Shown here piece after piece: positions 1-7,938 of a stretch of DNA of 64,000 nt. Numbering within the stretch: position 1 is the first letter of the stretch; the number at the start of each line of letters is the position of its first letter. This DNA is from Flavobacterium sp. Root186 (GTDB taxonomy: Bacteria; Bacteroidota; Bacteroidia; Flavobacteriales; Flavobacteriaceae): assembly GCF_001428525.1 (NCBI RefSeq), contig NZ_LMHW01000014.1:310001-374000 (forward strand), read 5' to 3'. The notes beneath the pieces are model-generated. The model had not been told where the DNA came from. It did not search any database and saw only the letters and a program-made list of their open reading frames with translations. The position numbers and the translations under genes were made by a program.

Positions 1-2
1 AA

Positions 3-503
3 CAAGCGTATCGTAATTTTGAAATGCAATATCCAAAATTTTTCAAAATGGATGCTTTGAGTAAACTGGCTTTTTTAGGGTCAGAGTTACTTTTAAGTCC
101 GATAACTTCGACAAAAGAAGAAAATAATATCGCTTTGGTTTTGGCCAATAAATCATCAAGTTTAGATACCGATGTAAAATATCAGGAATCAATTTCTGAT
201 AAAGAAAACTATTTTCCGAGTCCGGCGGTTTTTGTTTATACGCTGCCAAATATTTGTTTAGGCGAAATAAGTATCCGTCATCAGCTGAAAAGTGAAAATT
301 CTTTCTTTATATTTGATGCCTTTAACACCGAATTCATGTCGAATTATTCAGATATTCTTTTGAATACGAATAAAGCAGATATGGTTTTGTGCGGCTGGGT
401 AGAATATTTTAATGATAATTATAAGGCTTTTCTGTGCACAATCAGCGCAACAGAAAACACAAAATATACAAACGAAACTATCAATACATTATATAATAAA
501 TAA
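3..503 (+). CDS. Ketosynthase N-terminal-like protein of the pigment cluster (5' end outside window)
   Basis: The frame is open from the window edge, so the true start lies upstream; ATGs at 24 and 48 are internal candidates. The visible part (about 165 residues) has no signal peptide and no catalytic Cys. It resembles the small 'beta-ketoacyl synthase N-terminal-like' proteins of aryl-polyene and flexirubin clusters, with a hydrophobic core around NIALVLANKSSSLDTD and a later segment (ADMVLCGWVEYF) like the thiolase-fold strand after the nucleophile elbow. It ends 2 nt before the acyl carrier protein gene, so the two are probably co-transcribed. A scaffolding or accessory ketosynthase role is inferred. 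The family call rests on memory of cluster architecture rather than a clear motif. Confidence 0.6.
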   Translation, partial: QAYRNFEMQYPKFFKMDALSKLAFLGSELLLSPITSTKEENNIALVLANKSSSLDTDVKYQESISDKENYFPSPAVFVYTLPNICLGEISIRHQLKSENSFFIFDAFNTEFMSNYSDILLNTNKADMVLCGWVEYFNDNYKAFLCTISATENTKYTNETINTLYNK

Positions 504-505
504 TC

Positions 506-763
506 ATGGAAGCATTAAAAGAAGAATTAAAAAATAAAATCATTACGACTTTAAACCTTGAAGATATCACAATCGAAGACATTGCTGATAACGATCCTTT
601 GTTTGGAGATGGTTTAGGTTTAGACTCGATTGATGCGCTTGAATTGATCGTGATTTTAGATAAAGATTACGGAATTAAATTAGTAGATCCGAAAGAAGGA
701 AAAACAATTTTCCAATCTATCGAAACTATGGCGGCTTATATTAGCGCTAACAGAACGAAATAA
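506..763 (+). CDS. Acyl carrier protein
   Basis: This is an 85-residue acidic four-helix carrier protein. The phosphopantetheine attachment motif is GLGLDSIDALEL, with the modified serine at residue 41 (codon 626-628). It would carry the growing polyketide or polyene chain between the ketosynthase pair, the dehydratase and the ligase of this cluster. It starts 2 nt after the upstream ketosynthase-like gene, and a 141-bp repeat-containing gap follows before the main ketosynthase. Its length matches AcpP-type proteins. The DSID context, rather than the DSLD of fatty-acid AcpP, and the location point to a dedicated secondary-metabolite carrier. Confidence 0.93.
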   Translation: MEALKEELKNKIITTLNLEDITIEDIADNDPLFGDGLGLDSIDALELIVILDKDYGIKLVDPKEGKTIFQSIETMAAYISANRTK

Positions 764-903
764 GACTTCTTAGATTGGCTTAGATTTTTAGACTACTTAG
801 ACAATGCTTTCCAAAAATCTAAGAAGTCTAATATCAAAAATTTTAAGAAAGTCTAATAAAAAAATCCAAGAAGTCTAAAATTCTAACAATCTAAGAAGTC
901 TAA
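764..903 (+). repeat. Short intergenic repeat cluster, TCTAAGAAGTCTAA words in both orientations
   Basis: The gap between the carrier protein and ketosynthase genes is built almost entirely of one degenerate word. Direct copies of AATCTAAGAAGTC lie at 816-828, about 863-878 (one change) and 888-903, with a weaker one at 841-856. The inverted form GACTTCTTAGATT lies at 764-776 and can pair with any of them. The last copy abuts the ketosynthase ATG at 905. There is no ORF. Function is unknown; alternative hairpins could tune translation or mRNA processing within the operon. Confidence 0.75.
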
Positions 904-904
904 A

Positions 905-2101
905 ATGAAAGGTGTTGCAATAACGGGAATGGGAATTATCTCTTCAATCGGAAATTCGGTTGAGGAAAACTACCATTCGTTAATCGAAAATAAAATCGGG
1001 ATTTCCCGTATCTCTAATATTTCTACAGTTCATGCAGATGTTATTAAAGTGGGTGAAATTAAAAAAACCAACGATGAACTTATCGCTGAACTGGAATTAA
1101 ACAGTGATAATAATTTTTCGAGAACCGCTATGATTGGTACTTTGGCAGCAAAACAAGCTGTTGAAAATGCGGGCATAACCTCAATCAACGAATTTAGAAC
1201 CGGACTTATTTCGGCTACAAGTGTGGGCGGAATGGACATGACAGAGAAACATTATTACGATTATTTCGAAAAACCCGAACTGGTTAAATATATTACCTGT
1301 CATGACGGCGGCGATGTTGCAGATAAAATTGCAGAAGAACTGGGTTTAAAAGGAATGGTTTCGACCATCAGCACAGCTTGTTCCTCTGCTGCCAATTCGA
1401 TTATGCTGGGTGCAAGATTGATTAAAACCGGAAAACTTGATCGTGTTATTGTGGGCGGAGCTGATGCTTTATCTAAATTTACCATCAACGGATTTAAGAC
1501 TTTGATGATTTTATCTGACGATTACAACAAACCTTTCGACAATAACCGAAAAGGATTAAATCTGGGAGAAGCTGCGGCTTTTTTGGTTTTAGAATCGGAT
1601 GAAATTGTTGCCAAACAAAATAAAAAAGTACTGGCAAGAGTTTCTGGTTACGGAAATGCAAATGATGCTTTTCACCAAACGGCTTCTTCAGAAAATGGAG
1701 ACGGCGCTTTTCTGGCCATGAAAAAAGCTTTTGAAGTTTCAGGTTTAAAACCTTCTCAAATTGACTATATCAACGTTCACGGAACTGCAACCCCAAATAA
1801 CGATTTATCTGAAGGAAGAGCAATAAAGAGAATTTATGAGGACAAGAATGTTCCGGATTTTAGTTCTACAAAACCTTTTACGGGCCACACTCTAGCGGCA
1901 GCAGCGGCAATTGAAGCTGTTTACAGTGTTTTGGCTATTCAGAATAATGTCGTTTATCCGAATTTGAATTTTGAAACTCAAATGGAAGAGTTTGATTTGA
2001 CTCCGCAGACTTCATTAATAACTAAAAATATCGAACACGTTTTGTCTAATTCTTTTGGATTTGGAGGAAATTGTTCAACCCTTATATTTTCAAAAAGCTA
2101 A
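905..2101 (+). CDS. Beta-ketoacyl-ACP synthase (FabF-like), catalytic member of the pair
   Basis: This 398-residue FabF/KS-alpha-type condensing enzyme has the full triad. The nucleophile Cys159 lies in STACSSAAN, His292 in NVHGTATPNND and His328 in GHTLAAAAAIE, and the C-terminus has the usual glycine-rich FGFGGNCSTLIF. It would catalyse decarboxylative condensation of ACP-bound chains during polyene extension. The stop overlaps the start of the next gene (TAATG), a ketosynthase-like protein lacking the Cys, so the two probably form a KS/chain-length-factor heterodimer as in aryl-polyene clusters. Length is normal for the family (about 400 aa). Confidence 0.93.
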   Translation: MKGVAITGMGIISSIGNSVEENYHSLIENKIGISRISNISTVHADVIKVGEIKKTNDELIAELELNSDNNFSRTAMIGTLAAKQAVENAGITSINEFRTGLISATSVGGMDMTEKHYYDYFEKPELVKYITCHDGGDVADKIAEELGLKGMVSTISTACSSAANSIMLGARLIKTGKLDRVIVGGADALSKFTINGFKTLMILSDDYNKPFDNNRKGLNLGEAAAFLVLESDEIVAKQNKKVLARVSGYGNANDAFHQTASSENGDGAFLAMKKAFEVSGLKPSQIDYINVHGTATPNNDLSEGRAIKRIYEDKNVPDFSSTKPFTGHTLAAAAAIEAVYSVLAIQNNVVYPNLNFETQMEEFDLTPQTSLITKNIEHVLSNSFGFGGNCSTLIFSKS

Positions 2102-3162
2102 TGAAAAAAACATATATAAATGGAGTAGGCTGTATTTCGACTCAAAAAACATTTGATACTGTTTTTTTAGAAGAAGCCAATGTAAATCACGATGAAAATG
2201 TACTGGCAATCGTTCCGCCGGCGTACAAAGAATATATCTCTCCGGCTGCAAGCCGCAGAATGGCAAAAGGTGTAAAAAACGGAATCATAGCTTCGGCTTT
2301 AGCCATGAAAGATGCCAATGTCGAAAAGGTTGATGCGATTATTACCGGAACTGGTTTAGGATGCATCGAAGATTCTGAAAAATTTCTAAAAAGTATTTTA
2401 GACAATAAAGAAGAATTTCTAACACCGACTTCTTTTATTCAATCTACACATAATACCGTTGGTGCGCAGATTGCACTTTTACAACAATGTAAAGGTTATA
2501 ATTTTACGTATGTAAACGGCGCGGTTTCTTTTGAATCGGCACTTTTGGATGCTAAAATGCAGATTGAAGAAGACGAAGCTAATTCAATTTTAGTTGGAGG
2601 TGTTGATGAAAACGGTGAGTATACAACTTCACTTTTTAAATTAAACGGCCGCATTAAAGCAGATAATGCTGCTCCTTATGATGTTTTAAATTCCACAACG
2701 AGCGGTGCTGTTTATGGAGAAGGCGCCAGTTTTTTTGTTTTAGAAAATGAAAGAAAAGAAAATACATACGCTGAACTTCTAGATATTGCAATCGTAAATA
2801 CGCTGGAAGAAAACGAAATTGAAACAGAGATTAAATCTTTTTTGAAATCTAATAATTTAGAAATTTCAGATATTGATGCTTTGGTCTTAGGTTTTGACGG
2901 AAATGCAGCTTTCGAAAATTATTATAAAAATCTGGCTGAAAATGCTTTCGCACAAACTCCTGTTTTGTACTACAAACATTTAAGCGGCGAATACGATACG
3001 GCTTCAGCTTTTGCTTTTTGGATGGCTTCGAAGATTTTAAAAACACAGGAAATTCCAGAAATTATAAAAGTAAATTCGGCTGTAAAACCAGCTTATAAAA
3101 CCATTTTATTGTACAATCAATTAAATGGAAAAAATCATAGTTTTACGTTACTTTCAAAATGA
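2101..3162 (+). CDS. Ketosynthase-like chain-length-factor homologue without active-site Cys
   Basis: The start at 2101 is preferred over an in-frame ATG at 2071, because 2101 gives the translational overlap TAATG with the preceding ketosynthase and a sensible N-terminus (MKKTYINGVGCIST). The 353-residue protein keeps the thiolase fold, including TGTGLGCIEDSEKFL and FIQSTHNTVGAQIALL. Where an active enzyme has STAC it reads YVNGAVSFES, so the nucleophile is absent. The second half is weakly conserved and lacks both catalytic histidine motifs. This is the expected look of a KS-beta/chain-length factor. It overlaps the downstream deacetylase gene by 4 nt (ATGA). Confidence 0.85.
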   Translation: MKKTYINGVGCISTQKTFDTVFLEEANVNHDENVLAIVPPAYKEYISPAASRRMAKGVKNGIIASALAMKDANVEKVDAIITGTGLGCIEDSEKFLKSILDNKEEFLTPTSFIQSTHNTVGAQIALLQQCKGYNFTYVNGAVSFESALLDAKMQIEEDEANSILVGGVDENGEYTTSLFKLNGRIKADNAAPYDVLNSTTSGAVYGEGASFFVLENERKENTYAELLDIAIVNTLEENEIETEIKSFLKSNNLEISDIDALVLGFDGNAAFENYYKNLAENAFAQTPVLYYKHLSGEYDTASAFAFWMASKILKTQEIPEIIKVNSAVKPAYKTILLYNQLNGKNHSFTLLSK

Positions 3163-3935
3163 TAACGCATAAAAACATCTCGATCTTTTTTATCTTTTTA
3201 TTGCTTTTAGTTTTTCTTCTGAATCTTTTTATGGCAATAAATTTGTGGTTCTTTTTTGCTATAATTTTTGTCTGGATCGGAATAAATGCTGTTGGTTCTT
3301 CAAGAATTTCTTCCAATTATCATGTAAAAGCTTTCTGCAATAATCCGCTGGAGACAGAGAAAAAAATTGCCATAACTTTTGATGACGGCCCAAGTGAATT
3401 TACTTTAGAAGTTTTAGCGCTTCTAAAAAAATACAATGCCAAAGCGACTTTTTTCTGTATCGGAAAGAATATCGAAACGCATCCCGAAATTGTAAAACAA
3501 ATTATCGCCGAAGGTCATTTGGTCGGAAATCATTCTTATTCTCATTCTAAATTTTTCGATTTTTATAATGAAGATAAAATAATTGATGAACTTCGGAAAA
3601 CAGATAAATTGCTGGAAAAATTCACTTCAAAAAAAATAAACTTCTTTCGTCCGCCTTACGGAGTTACGACGCCATCAATTCGAAGAGCTTTAAAAATTAC
3701 CGGACATAAAACAATTGGCTGGAATATTCGTTCTCTTGATGGAGGCACAAAAAATCAGCAATTAATTTTCAATCGAATTATAAAACGGGTTTCTCCCGGC
3801 GGAATCGTACTTTTGCACGACACGGGATCACACTCTGTTTTAGTATTGGAACAGTTTTTGCAATTTTTAAAGCAAAACAATTATGAAGTGATTTCGATTG
3901 AAGAACTTTTGAATCTAAAAGCGTATGCAGACTAA
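3159..3935 (+). CDS. Membrane-anchored NodB-type polysaccharide deacetylase
   Basis: Residues 1-45 form two closely spaced hydrophobic segments; a NodB homology domain follows. Visible motifs are TFDDGPSEFT (catalytic and metal Asp pair), HSYSHSKFF (metal histidines), RPPYG, and GGIVLLHDTG with the C-terminal catalytic His. All five carbohydrate-esterase-4 motifs appear intact, so a zinc-dependent N- or O-deacetylase at the inner membrane is likely. Its ATG overlaps the previous stop by 4 nt, and its 3' end overlaps the LolA-like gene by 11 nt, placing it firmly in the pigment operon. The substrate is unknown; deacylation of a glycosylated or acylated pigment precursor is inference. Confidence 0.88.
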   Translation: MITHKNISIFFIFLLLLVFLLNLFMAINLWFFFAIIFVWIGINAVGSSRISSNYHVKAFCNNPLETEKKIAITFDDGPSEFTLEVLALLKKYNAKATFFCIGKNIETHPEIVKQIIAEGHLVGNHSYSHSKFFDFYNEDKIIDELRKTDKLLEKFTSKKINFFRPPYGVTTPSIRRALKITGHKTIGWNIRSLDGGTKNQQLIFNRIIKRVSPGGIVLLHDTGSHSVLVLEQFLQFLKQNNYEVISIEELLNLKAYAD

Positions 3936-4554
3936 AATATATCTATTCTTATTTTTAATTATCGGTTTCAATGTATCGGCACAAGAACAAAAAATGACGG
4001 ATGCCGAAATTGCGGCTTTCAAGCAAGACGTAAATGTGGTATCTAAAAAAATCAAAACTTTGAGTACAGATTTTGTTCAATACAAACATTTGGATTTTTT
4101 ATCGAAAGATATTGAAACTTCGGGAAAAATGGTTTTTAAAGAGCCTGCACTTTTGCAATGGCAATATAAAAAACCATACAATTACAGCATTGTTTTTAAG
4201 AACGGAAAAATCCTGATTAACGACGAGGGAAAGAAAAGTGCGGTCGATATTGGCAATAGCAAAATCTTTGCGCGAATCAATAAATTAATTATTGGAAGCG
4301 TAAGCGGAAATATGTTTGACGATAAAGAATTTACGATTTCGTATTTTAAATTGAAAGGGCAAAACCTTGCGAAATTTATTCCGAAAGATGCGACGCTGAA
4401 AAAATACATCAAACAAATTGAACTGACTTTTGACAAAGAGGAAGCAACTGTCGTTCAGGTAAAATTATTAGAATCATCAGAAGATTATACCAGAATTGTA
4501 CTTAAAAATAAAGTGATCAATGCAAAAATCGACGATTCAGTTTTTACTAATTAA
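3925..4554 (+). CDS. LolA-like outer-membrane lipoprotein carrier
   Basis: This 209-residue protein has a cleavable signal peptide ending near NVSA-QEQ. A half-barrel LolA-type domain follows (KTLSTDFVQYKH, SGKMVFKEPALLQWQYKKPYNYSIVFKNGK). It is predicted to be periplasmic and to shuttle a hydrophobic cargo. LolA-like proteins are standard members of aryl-polyene clusters, where they occur with an MMPL exporter, and here the MMPL gene lies about 5 kb downstream. The cargo is therefore probably the pigment or its lipid conjugate rather than lipoproteins (inference). It overlaps the deacetylase by 11 nt and the next lipoprotein by 35 nt. Confidence 0.87.
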   Translation: MQTKIYLFLFLIIGFNVSAQEQKMTDAEIAAFKQDVNVVSKKIKTLSTDFVQYKHLDFLSKDIETSGKMVFKEPALLQWQYKKPYNYSIVFKNGKILINDEGKKSAVDIGNSKIFARINKLIIGSVSGNMFDDKEFTISYFKLKGQNLAKFIPKDATLKKYIKQIELTFDKEEATVVQVKLLESSEDYTRIVLKNKVINAKIDDSVFTN

Positions 4555-5155
4555 TTGCTTTCTGGCAATTGTTTTGGTTTCTTGCGGCTCGGTCACAAAA
4601 AACTATACGCCAAAAAAATTAGACAAAACGTCTTATGAGGTTCCGTATTTTTCAGATTCAAAAACCGATTATGTTTATAAAACTAACATATCTGTTTACG
4701 GAAATGAATTGTCGGGAATTTTCATTGCCAAAAAAATAAACGACACTACACATCGAATTGTTTTTACAACGGAATTCGGAAATAAATTAATGGATTTTGA
4801 AATTTCTGAAACTGATTTTAAAGTCAACTCGATTGTTTCAGAATTAGATCGAAAAATTTTAATTAATACTTTAAAAGAAGATTTTCGACTGCTTTTAAAA
4901 AAACAATATTTGATTCAGCAACAATTTGAAAACGAATCAAATGACATTTATAAATCGGCAGATGGAAAACGGGACAATTATATTTTTATCTCTAAAAAAG
5001 ATCAAAAATTAGAAAAGATCATTCACGCATCTAAAACAAAAGAAAAATTTACGCTGTTTTTCAATTCAGAAAACAATATTTTTGCTGAGAAAATCCAGAT
5101 AATTCATCAAAATATTAAGCTTAAAATTGAGCTAAATTATTTTAAATCAGAATAG
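4520..5155 (+). CDS. Lipoprotein of unknown function in the pigment cluster
   Basis: This 211-residue protein has a type II signal peptide and lipobox (LVSC-GS near residue 22). The mature part is beta-rich and lysine-rich with no motif I recognise. The start at 4520 lies 35 nt inside the LolA-like gene; it is chosen because it gives the complete signal sequence, and the overlap implies translational coupling. By analogy with LolA/LolB, a lipoprotein after a LolA-like carrier could be its outer-membrane acceptor, but sequence alone does not prove this. Confidence 0.75.
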   Translation: MQKSTIQFLLINCFLAIVLVSCGSVTKNYTPKKLDKTSYEVPYFSDSKTDYVYKTNISVYGNELSGIFIAKKINDTTHRIVFTTEFGNKLMDFEISETDFKVNSIVSELDRKILINTLKEDFRLLLKKQYLIQQQFENESNDIYKSADGKRDNYIFISKKDQKLEKIIHASKTKEKFTLFFNSENNIFAEKIQIIHQNIKLKIELNYFKSE

Positions 5156-5192
5156 AAACTTAAACTAACCATAAAATTAAACTAATCAAAAG

Positions 5193-5789
5193 ATGAAAAA
5201 AATAACCTTAATTGCATTCGTTTTATTTATCGGTCTTGTAAAATTACAAGCACAGGTAAAAGTTAGTCCCGGCCTTAGAGGCGGTTTGAATATTTCAACA
5301 TTAACCAATATTGACGATAATAGATCTAAAACAGATTTTTATATTGGTGGATTAGTGGACATTAAATTTAATAAATATTTTTCGCTGCAGCCTGAGATAA
5401 CATATTCAAGACAAGGTGATGAAGGAAGATATTTCGAAAACGGCCGTTATTATTCTGAAAAGTATGAATTAAACTATCTTACACTTGGTGCCGTTGCCAA
5501 ATATCATTTTGGAGGTAAAGGTTTTCATGTTTTAGCCGGTCCATCTTTAGATATAAAAGTTGGTGATAATTATATCAACAGCAATCCTGAAGGTTTTGAC
5601 CTTGCAATTGTGGGAGGTGTTGGTTATACGCTGCCAAACGGATTAACTTTTGAAGCCAGAATCAAACAAGGAATGATAGATATTTATGGTTATGATGGAA
5701 TTGATAATGATAACGATTATTATTATGATGATGTTATCTTGAATCAGGTTTTCCAAATAGGAATCAGCTATACTTTTAAAGTAAAATAA
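5193..5789 (+). CDS. Outer-membrane beta-barrel protein, tandem copy 1
   Basis: The 198-residue protein has a Sec signal peptide (cleavage near LQAQ-VKV). It then shows alternating hydrophobic strands typical of the 8-stranded PorT/OmpW-like barrel family: GLRGGLNIS at the N-terminus, LQPEITYSRQG in the middle, and a C-terminal aromatic strand ending FQIGISYTFKVK. It is the first of three adjacent paralogues and its stop overlaps the next start by 1 nt (TAATG). It probably resides in the outer membrane; a role in holding or exporting pigment is inferred from context. Confidence 0.82.
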   Translation: MKKITLIAFVLFIGLVKLQAQVKVSPGLRGGLNISTLTNIDDNRSKTDFYIGGLVDIKFNKYFSLQPEITYSRQGDEGRYFENGRYYSEKYELNYLTLGAVAKYHFGGKGFHVLAGPSLDIKVGDNYINSNPEGFDLAIVGGVGYTLPNGLTFEARIKQGMIDIYGYDGIDNDNDYYYDDVILNQVFQIGISYTFKVK

Positions 5790-6403
5790 TGAGGAAAATA
5801 ATCGTATTTACTTTTGTTTTATTTATCGGAATGTTTGCCTCAAAAGCTCAGGTAACTTTTACTCCTGGTTTAAGAGCTGGTTTGAGCCTTTCTACAATTT
5901 CAGAAACACATGCCGATTACAGACCGGATTTTTATATTGGCGGTTTTGGAGAAATAAACTTATCGAAACGTTATGCGCTTCAGCCCGAAATAAATTATAT
6001 CAGGCAAGGTTCTAATAATGTTGCCCGAAATTTTATTGACCCAAATACACAGACAGAAAGAGTCGTTTATCAGGATTTGCAAATAAGTTATTTGTCGATT
6101 GCTTTGATTAACAAATTAAAATTTGGACAAGGTTTTCAGGTACAGTTCGGGCCGGCTTTAGATGTTCTTTTAGACGATAATTTAGCTTTTAGAAAAACAT
6201 ACAATGATCTTTCGTTTGTTACTGGCCTTGCTTATAAAATGCCTTCCGGACTTGGATTTGAAATTCGATTTAAAAAAGGTCTTTATGATGTTTTAGACAG
6301 CGATTATTATTATAATAATTTTAATAATGATTATTTTTTTGGTGATTATAATACTAATGTCAATTTTCAAATAGGCGTTACCTACTCTTTTAACGTAAAA
6401 TAA
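5789..6403 (+). CDS. Outer-membrane beta-barrel protein, tandem copy 2
   Basis: This 204-residue paralogue of the preceding gene has a signal peptide ending near SKAQ-VTF, then TPGLRAGLSLST, a central LQPEINYIRQG strand and a C-terminal strand FQIGVTYSFNVK. The Asp/Asn/Tyr-rich segment before the last strand (about residues 170-190) differs most between copies and is probably an extracellular loop. Start and stop are tightly packed with both neighbours, suggesting one transcript. Confidence 0.82.
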   Translation: MRKIIVFTFVLFIGMFASKAQVTFTPGLRAGLSLSTISETHADYRPDFYIGGFGEINLSKRYALQPEINYIRQGSNNVARNFIDPNTQTERVVYQDLQISYLSIALINKLKFGQGFQVQFGPALDVLLDDNLAFRKTYNDLSFVTGLAYKMPSGLGFEIRFKKGLYDVLDSDYYYNNFNNDYFFGDYNTNVNFQIGVTYSFNVK

Positions 6404-6406
6404 AAT

Positions 6407-7051
6407 ATGAATATTAAAAATTTAACCATTATTGCATTGGTGTTTTTTGCATTTGTAAGCACACAAGCTCAAGTAACTTTTAGACCGGGAATTCAAGCGG
6501 GAGTTAATATTTCTAAAATAACAGGCTCTGACTTGGATCTAAATAGTAAAACAGATTTTTACATTGGTGCTTTTGGAGCTTTAAAACTTGGAAAAATTTA
6601 TACTTTACAGCCAGAAATAACGTATTCAAGACAAGGAGCAAAAGGTTCTGTTGAAGGATTTTATCCTGTTTATTACCCAGACGGTCAATCCGGACTAACT
6701 TATGAAAACAGAGATTTAGATATTTCACTTCAGTATTTATCTTTTGTAACGATGAACAAATTTAACATTACTGAAAACATATATTTTTTAGCTGGTCCTT
6801 TTGCTGATATTATTGTTGGAAAAGAAATTAAATACAATAAATCAAATAATTTTTTTGCAAATGTTTCCAATGCTGAAGATATCGATTTTGGAATTATTGG
6901 CGGCTTAGGATTTAGTCTGCCAAAAGGAATTGCATTTGAAGCAAGAATCAAAAAAGGAGTAATGGATGCATTTGATGATGCAAACGGGGCTGCCACTACA
7001 AATTCTAACTTAGTGTTTCAATTTGGTGCCGCATATACATTCGGAAAATAA
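6407..7051 (+). CDS. Outer-membrane beta-barrel protein, tandem copy 3
   Basis: This is the third paralogue (214 residues), with a signal peptide ending near STQAQ-VTF, RPGIQAGVNISK, LQPEITYSRQG and a terminal FQFGAAYTFGK. The central loop is longer than in copies 1 and 2. It begins 3 nt after copy 2 and is followed 9 nt later by the dehydratase gene. The three copies share layout but differ in loops, as expected for old tandem duplication with diversified surface regions. Confidence 0.82.
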   Translation: MNIKNLTIIALVFFAFVSTQAQVTFRPGIQAGVNISKITGSDLDLNSKTDFYIGAFGALKLGKIYTLQPEITYSRQGAKGSVEGFYPVYYPDGQSGLTYENRDLDISLQYLSFVTMNKFNITENIYFLAGPFADIIVGKEIKYNKSNNFFANVSNAEDIDFGIIGGLGFSLPKGIAFEARIKKGVMDAFDDANGAATTNSNLVFQFGAAYTFGK

Positions 7052-7060
7052 TAAAAAATT

Positions 7061-7432
7061 ATGGTTTTAAAAGATTTTTACAAAGTACTTTCGGAGGAGA
7101 AAACAGGCGATGCTAAATATAATTTTCGTATATTAGTTAATGCCAATCATGAGGTTTTTAAAGGTCATTTTCCTGGAAACCCAATAATGCCGGGCGTTTG
7201 CATGATTCAAATTATTAAAGAACTTGTGGAGTCAATCACAAAAAGTTCGTTGATAATACAAACACTTTCGAATGTAAAATTCATGGCATTAATTAATCCG
7301 GAGACGAATCCGGAACTGCGTTTAGAACTTGACATTACAACCACAGAAGATGATTTGGTAAAGGTGAAAAACACCACCTATTTTAACGATACCACCGCTT
7401 TAAAATTAAGCAATGTGTATAAAAAATTATAA
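7061..7432 (+). CDS. FabZ/ApeI-like hot-dog 3-hydroxyacyl-ACP dehydratase
   Basis: The 123-residue single hot-dog domain carries the FabZ signature GHFPGNPIMPGV with the catalytic His36. In canonical FabZ the helix after this motif supplies a catalytic Glu (as in PGVLIIEAM); here the matching position reads PGVCMIQII, a Gln at residue 50. The enzyme should dehydrate 3-hydroxyacyl-ACP to build the conjugated double bonds of the polyene. The Glu-to-Gln change may be a family feature or may indicate altered chemistry. It starts 9 nt after the third barrel gene and ends 2 nt before the next gene. Confidence 0.87.
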   Translation: MVLKDFYKVLSEEKTGDAKYNFRILVNANHEVFKGHFPGNPIMPGVCMIQIIKELVESITKSSLIIQTLSNVKFMALINPETNPELRLELDITTTEDDLVKVKNTTYFNDTTALKLSNVYKKL

Positions 7433-7434
7433 TT

Positions 7435-7920
7435 ATGAAATTACTATTGTCATTACTTCTATGGATAAATTTTGCAGGAACTCCAGATTTGGCTTCCATC
7501 CGCAAAATGTATACTGATGTTACAAAATCAGAAACCAATTCTAAAGAATTTATCGAAAAACTTTCCGGAGTTTCAAATACCGATGATAAAATTTTAGTGG
7601 CTTACAAAGCCGCTTCGATTTTATTAGATTCTAAGTTTGAAAGTGTTTTAGGAAGCAAAATTTCTCGTTTTAAAGAAGGCGCGAAACTTCTTGAATCGAC
7701 TATAAAAAGCGAGCCTAATAATATCGAAATCAGAATGATTCGACTGAGTATTCAGGAAAATGTTCCGGGAATTACGGGCTACAGAAAAAATATTAAAGAA
7801 GATAAAAAATTCATCACGGCACATTATGCAGAGCAAAATGGTGCTTTGAAAGATTATCTAAAAGACTTTGTTTTACAATCGAAAAGTTTCTCTGACAAAG
7901 AGAAACAGTTTGTAAAATAA
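7435..7920 (+). CDS. Small exported protein of unknown function, pigment cluster
   Basis: This 161-residue protein has an N-terminal hydrophobic signal-like segment (MKLLLSLLLWINFAGT). It then has a mostly helical mature region with repeated K/E-rich helices and a conserved-looking core (VAYKAASILLDSKF, NIEIRMIRLSIQENVPGITGYRKNI). No enzymatic motif is visible. It lies between the dehydratase (2 nt upstream) and the glycosyltransferase-DUF2062 gene. Position suggests a periplasmic accessory factor in pigment assembly; this is inference only. Confidence 0.7.
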   Translation: MKLLLSLLLWINFAGTPDLASIRKMYTDVTKSETNSKEFIEKLSGVSNTDDKILVAYKAASILLDSKFESVLGSKISRFKEGAKLLESTIKSEPNNIEIRMIRLSIQENVPGITGYRKNIKEDKKFITAHYAEQNGALKDYLKDFVLQSKSFSDKEKQFVK

Positions 7921-7938
7921 GCTCATGAAAAATTCTCA

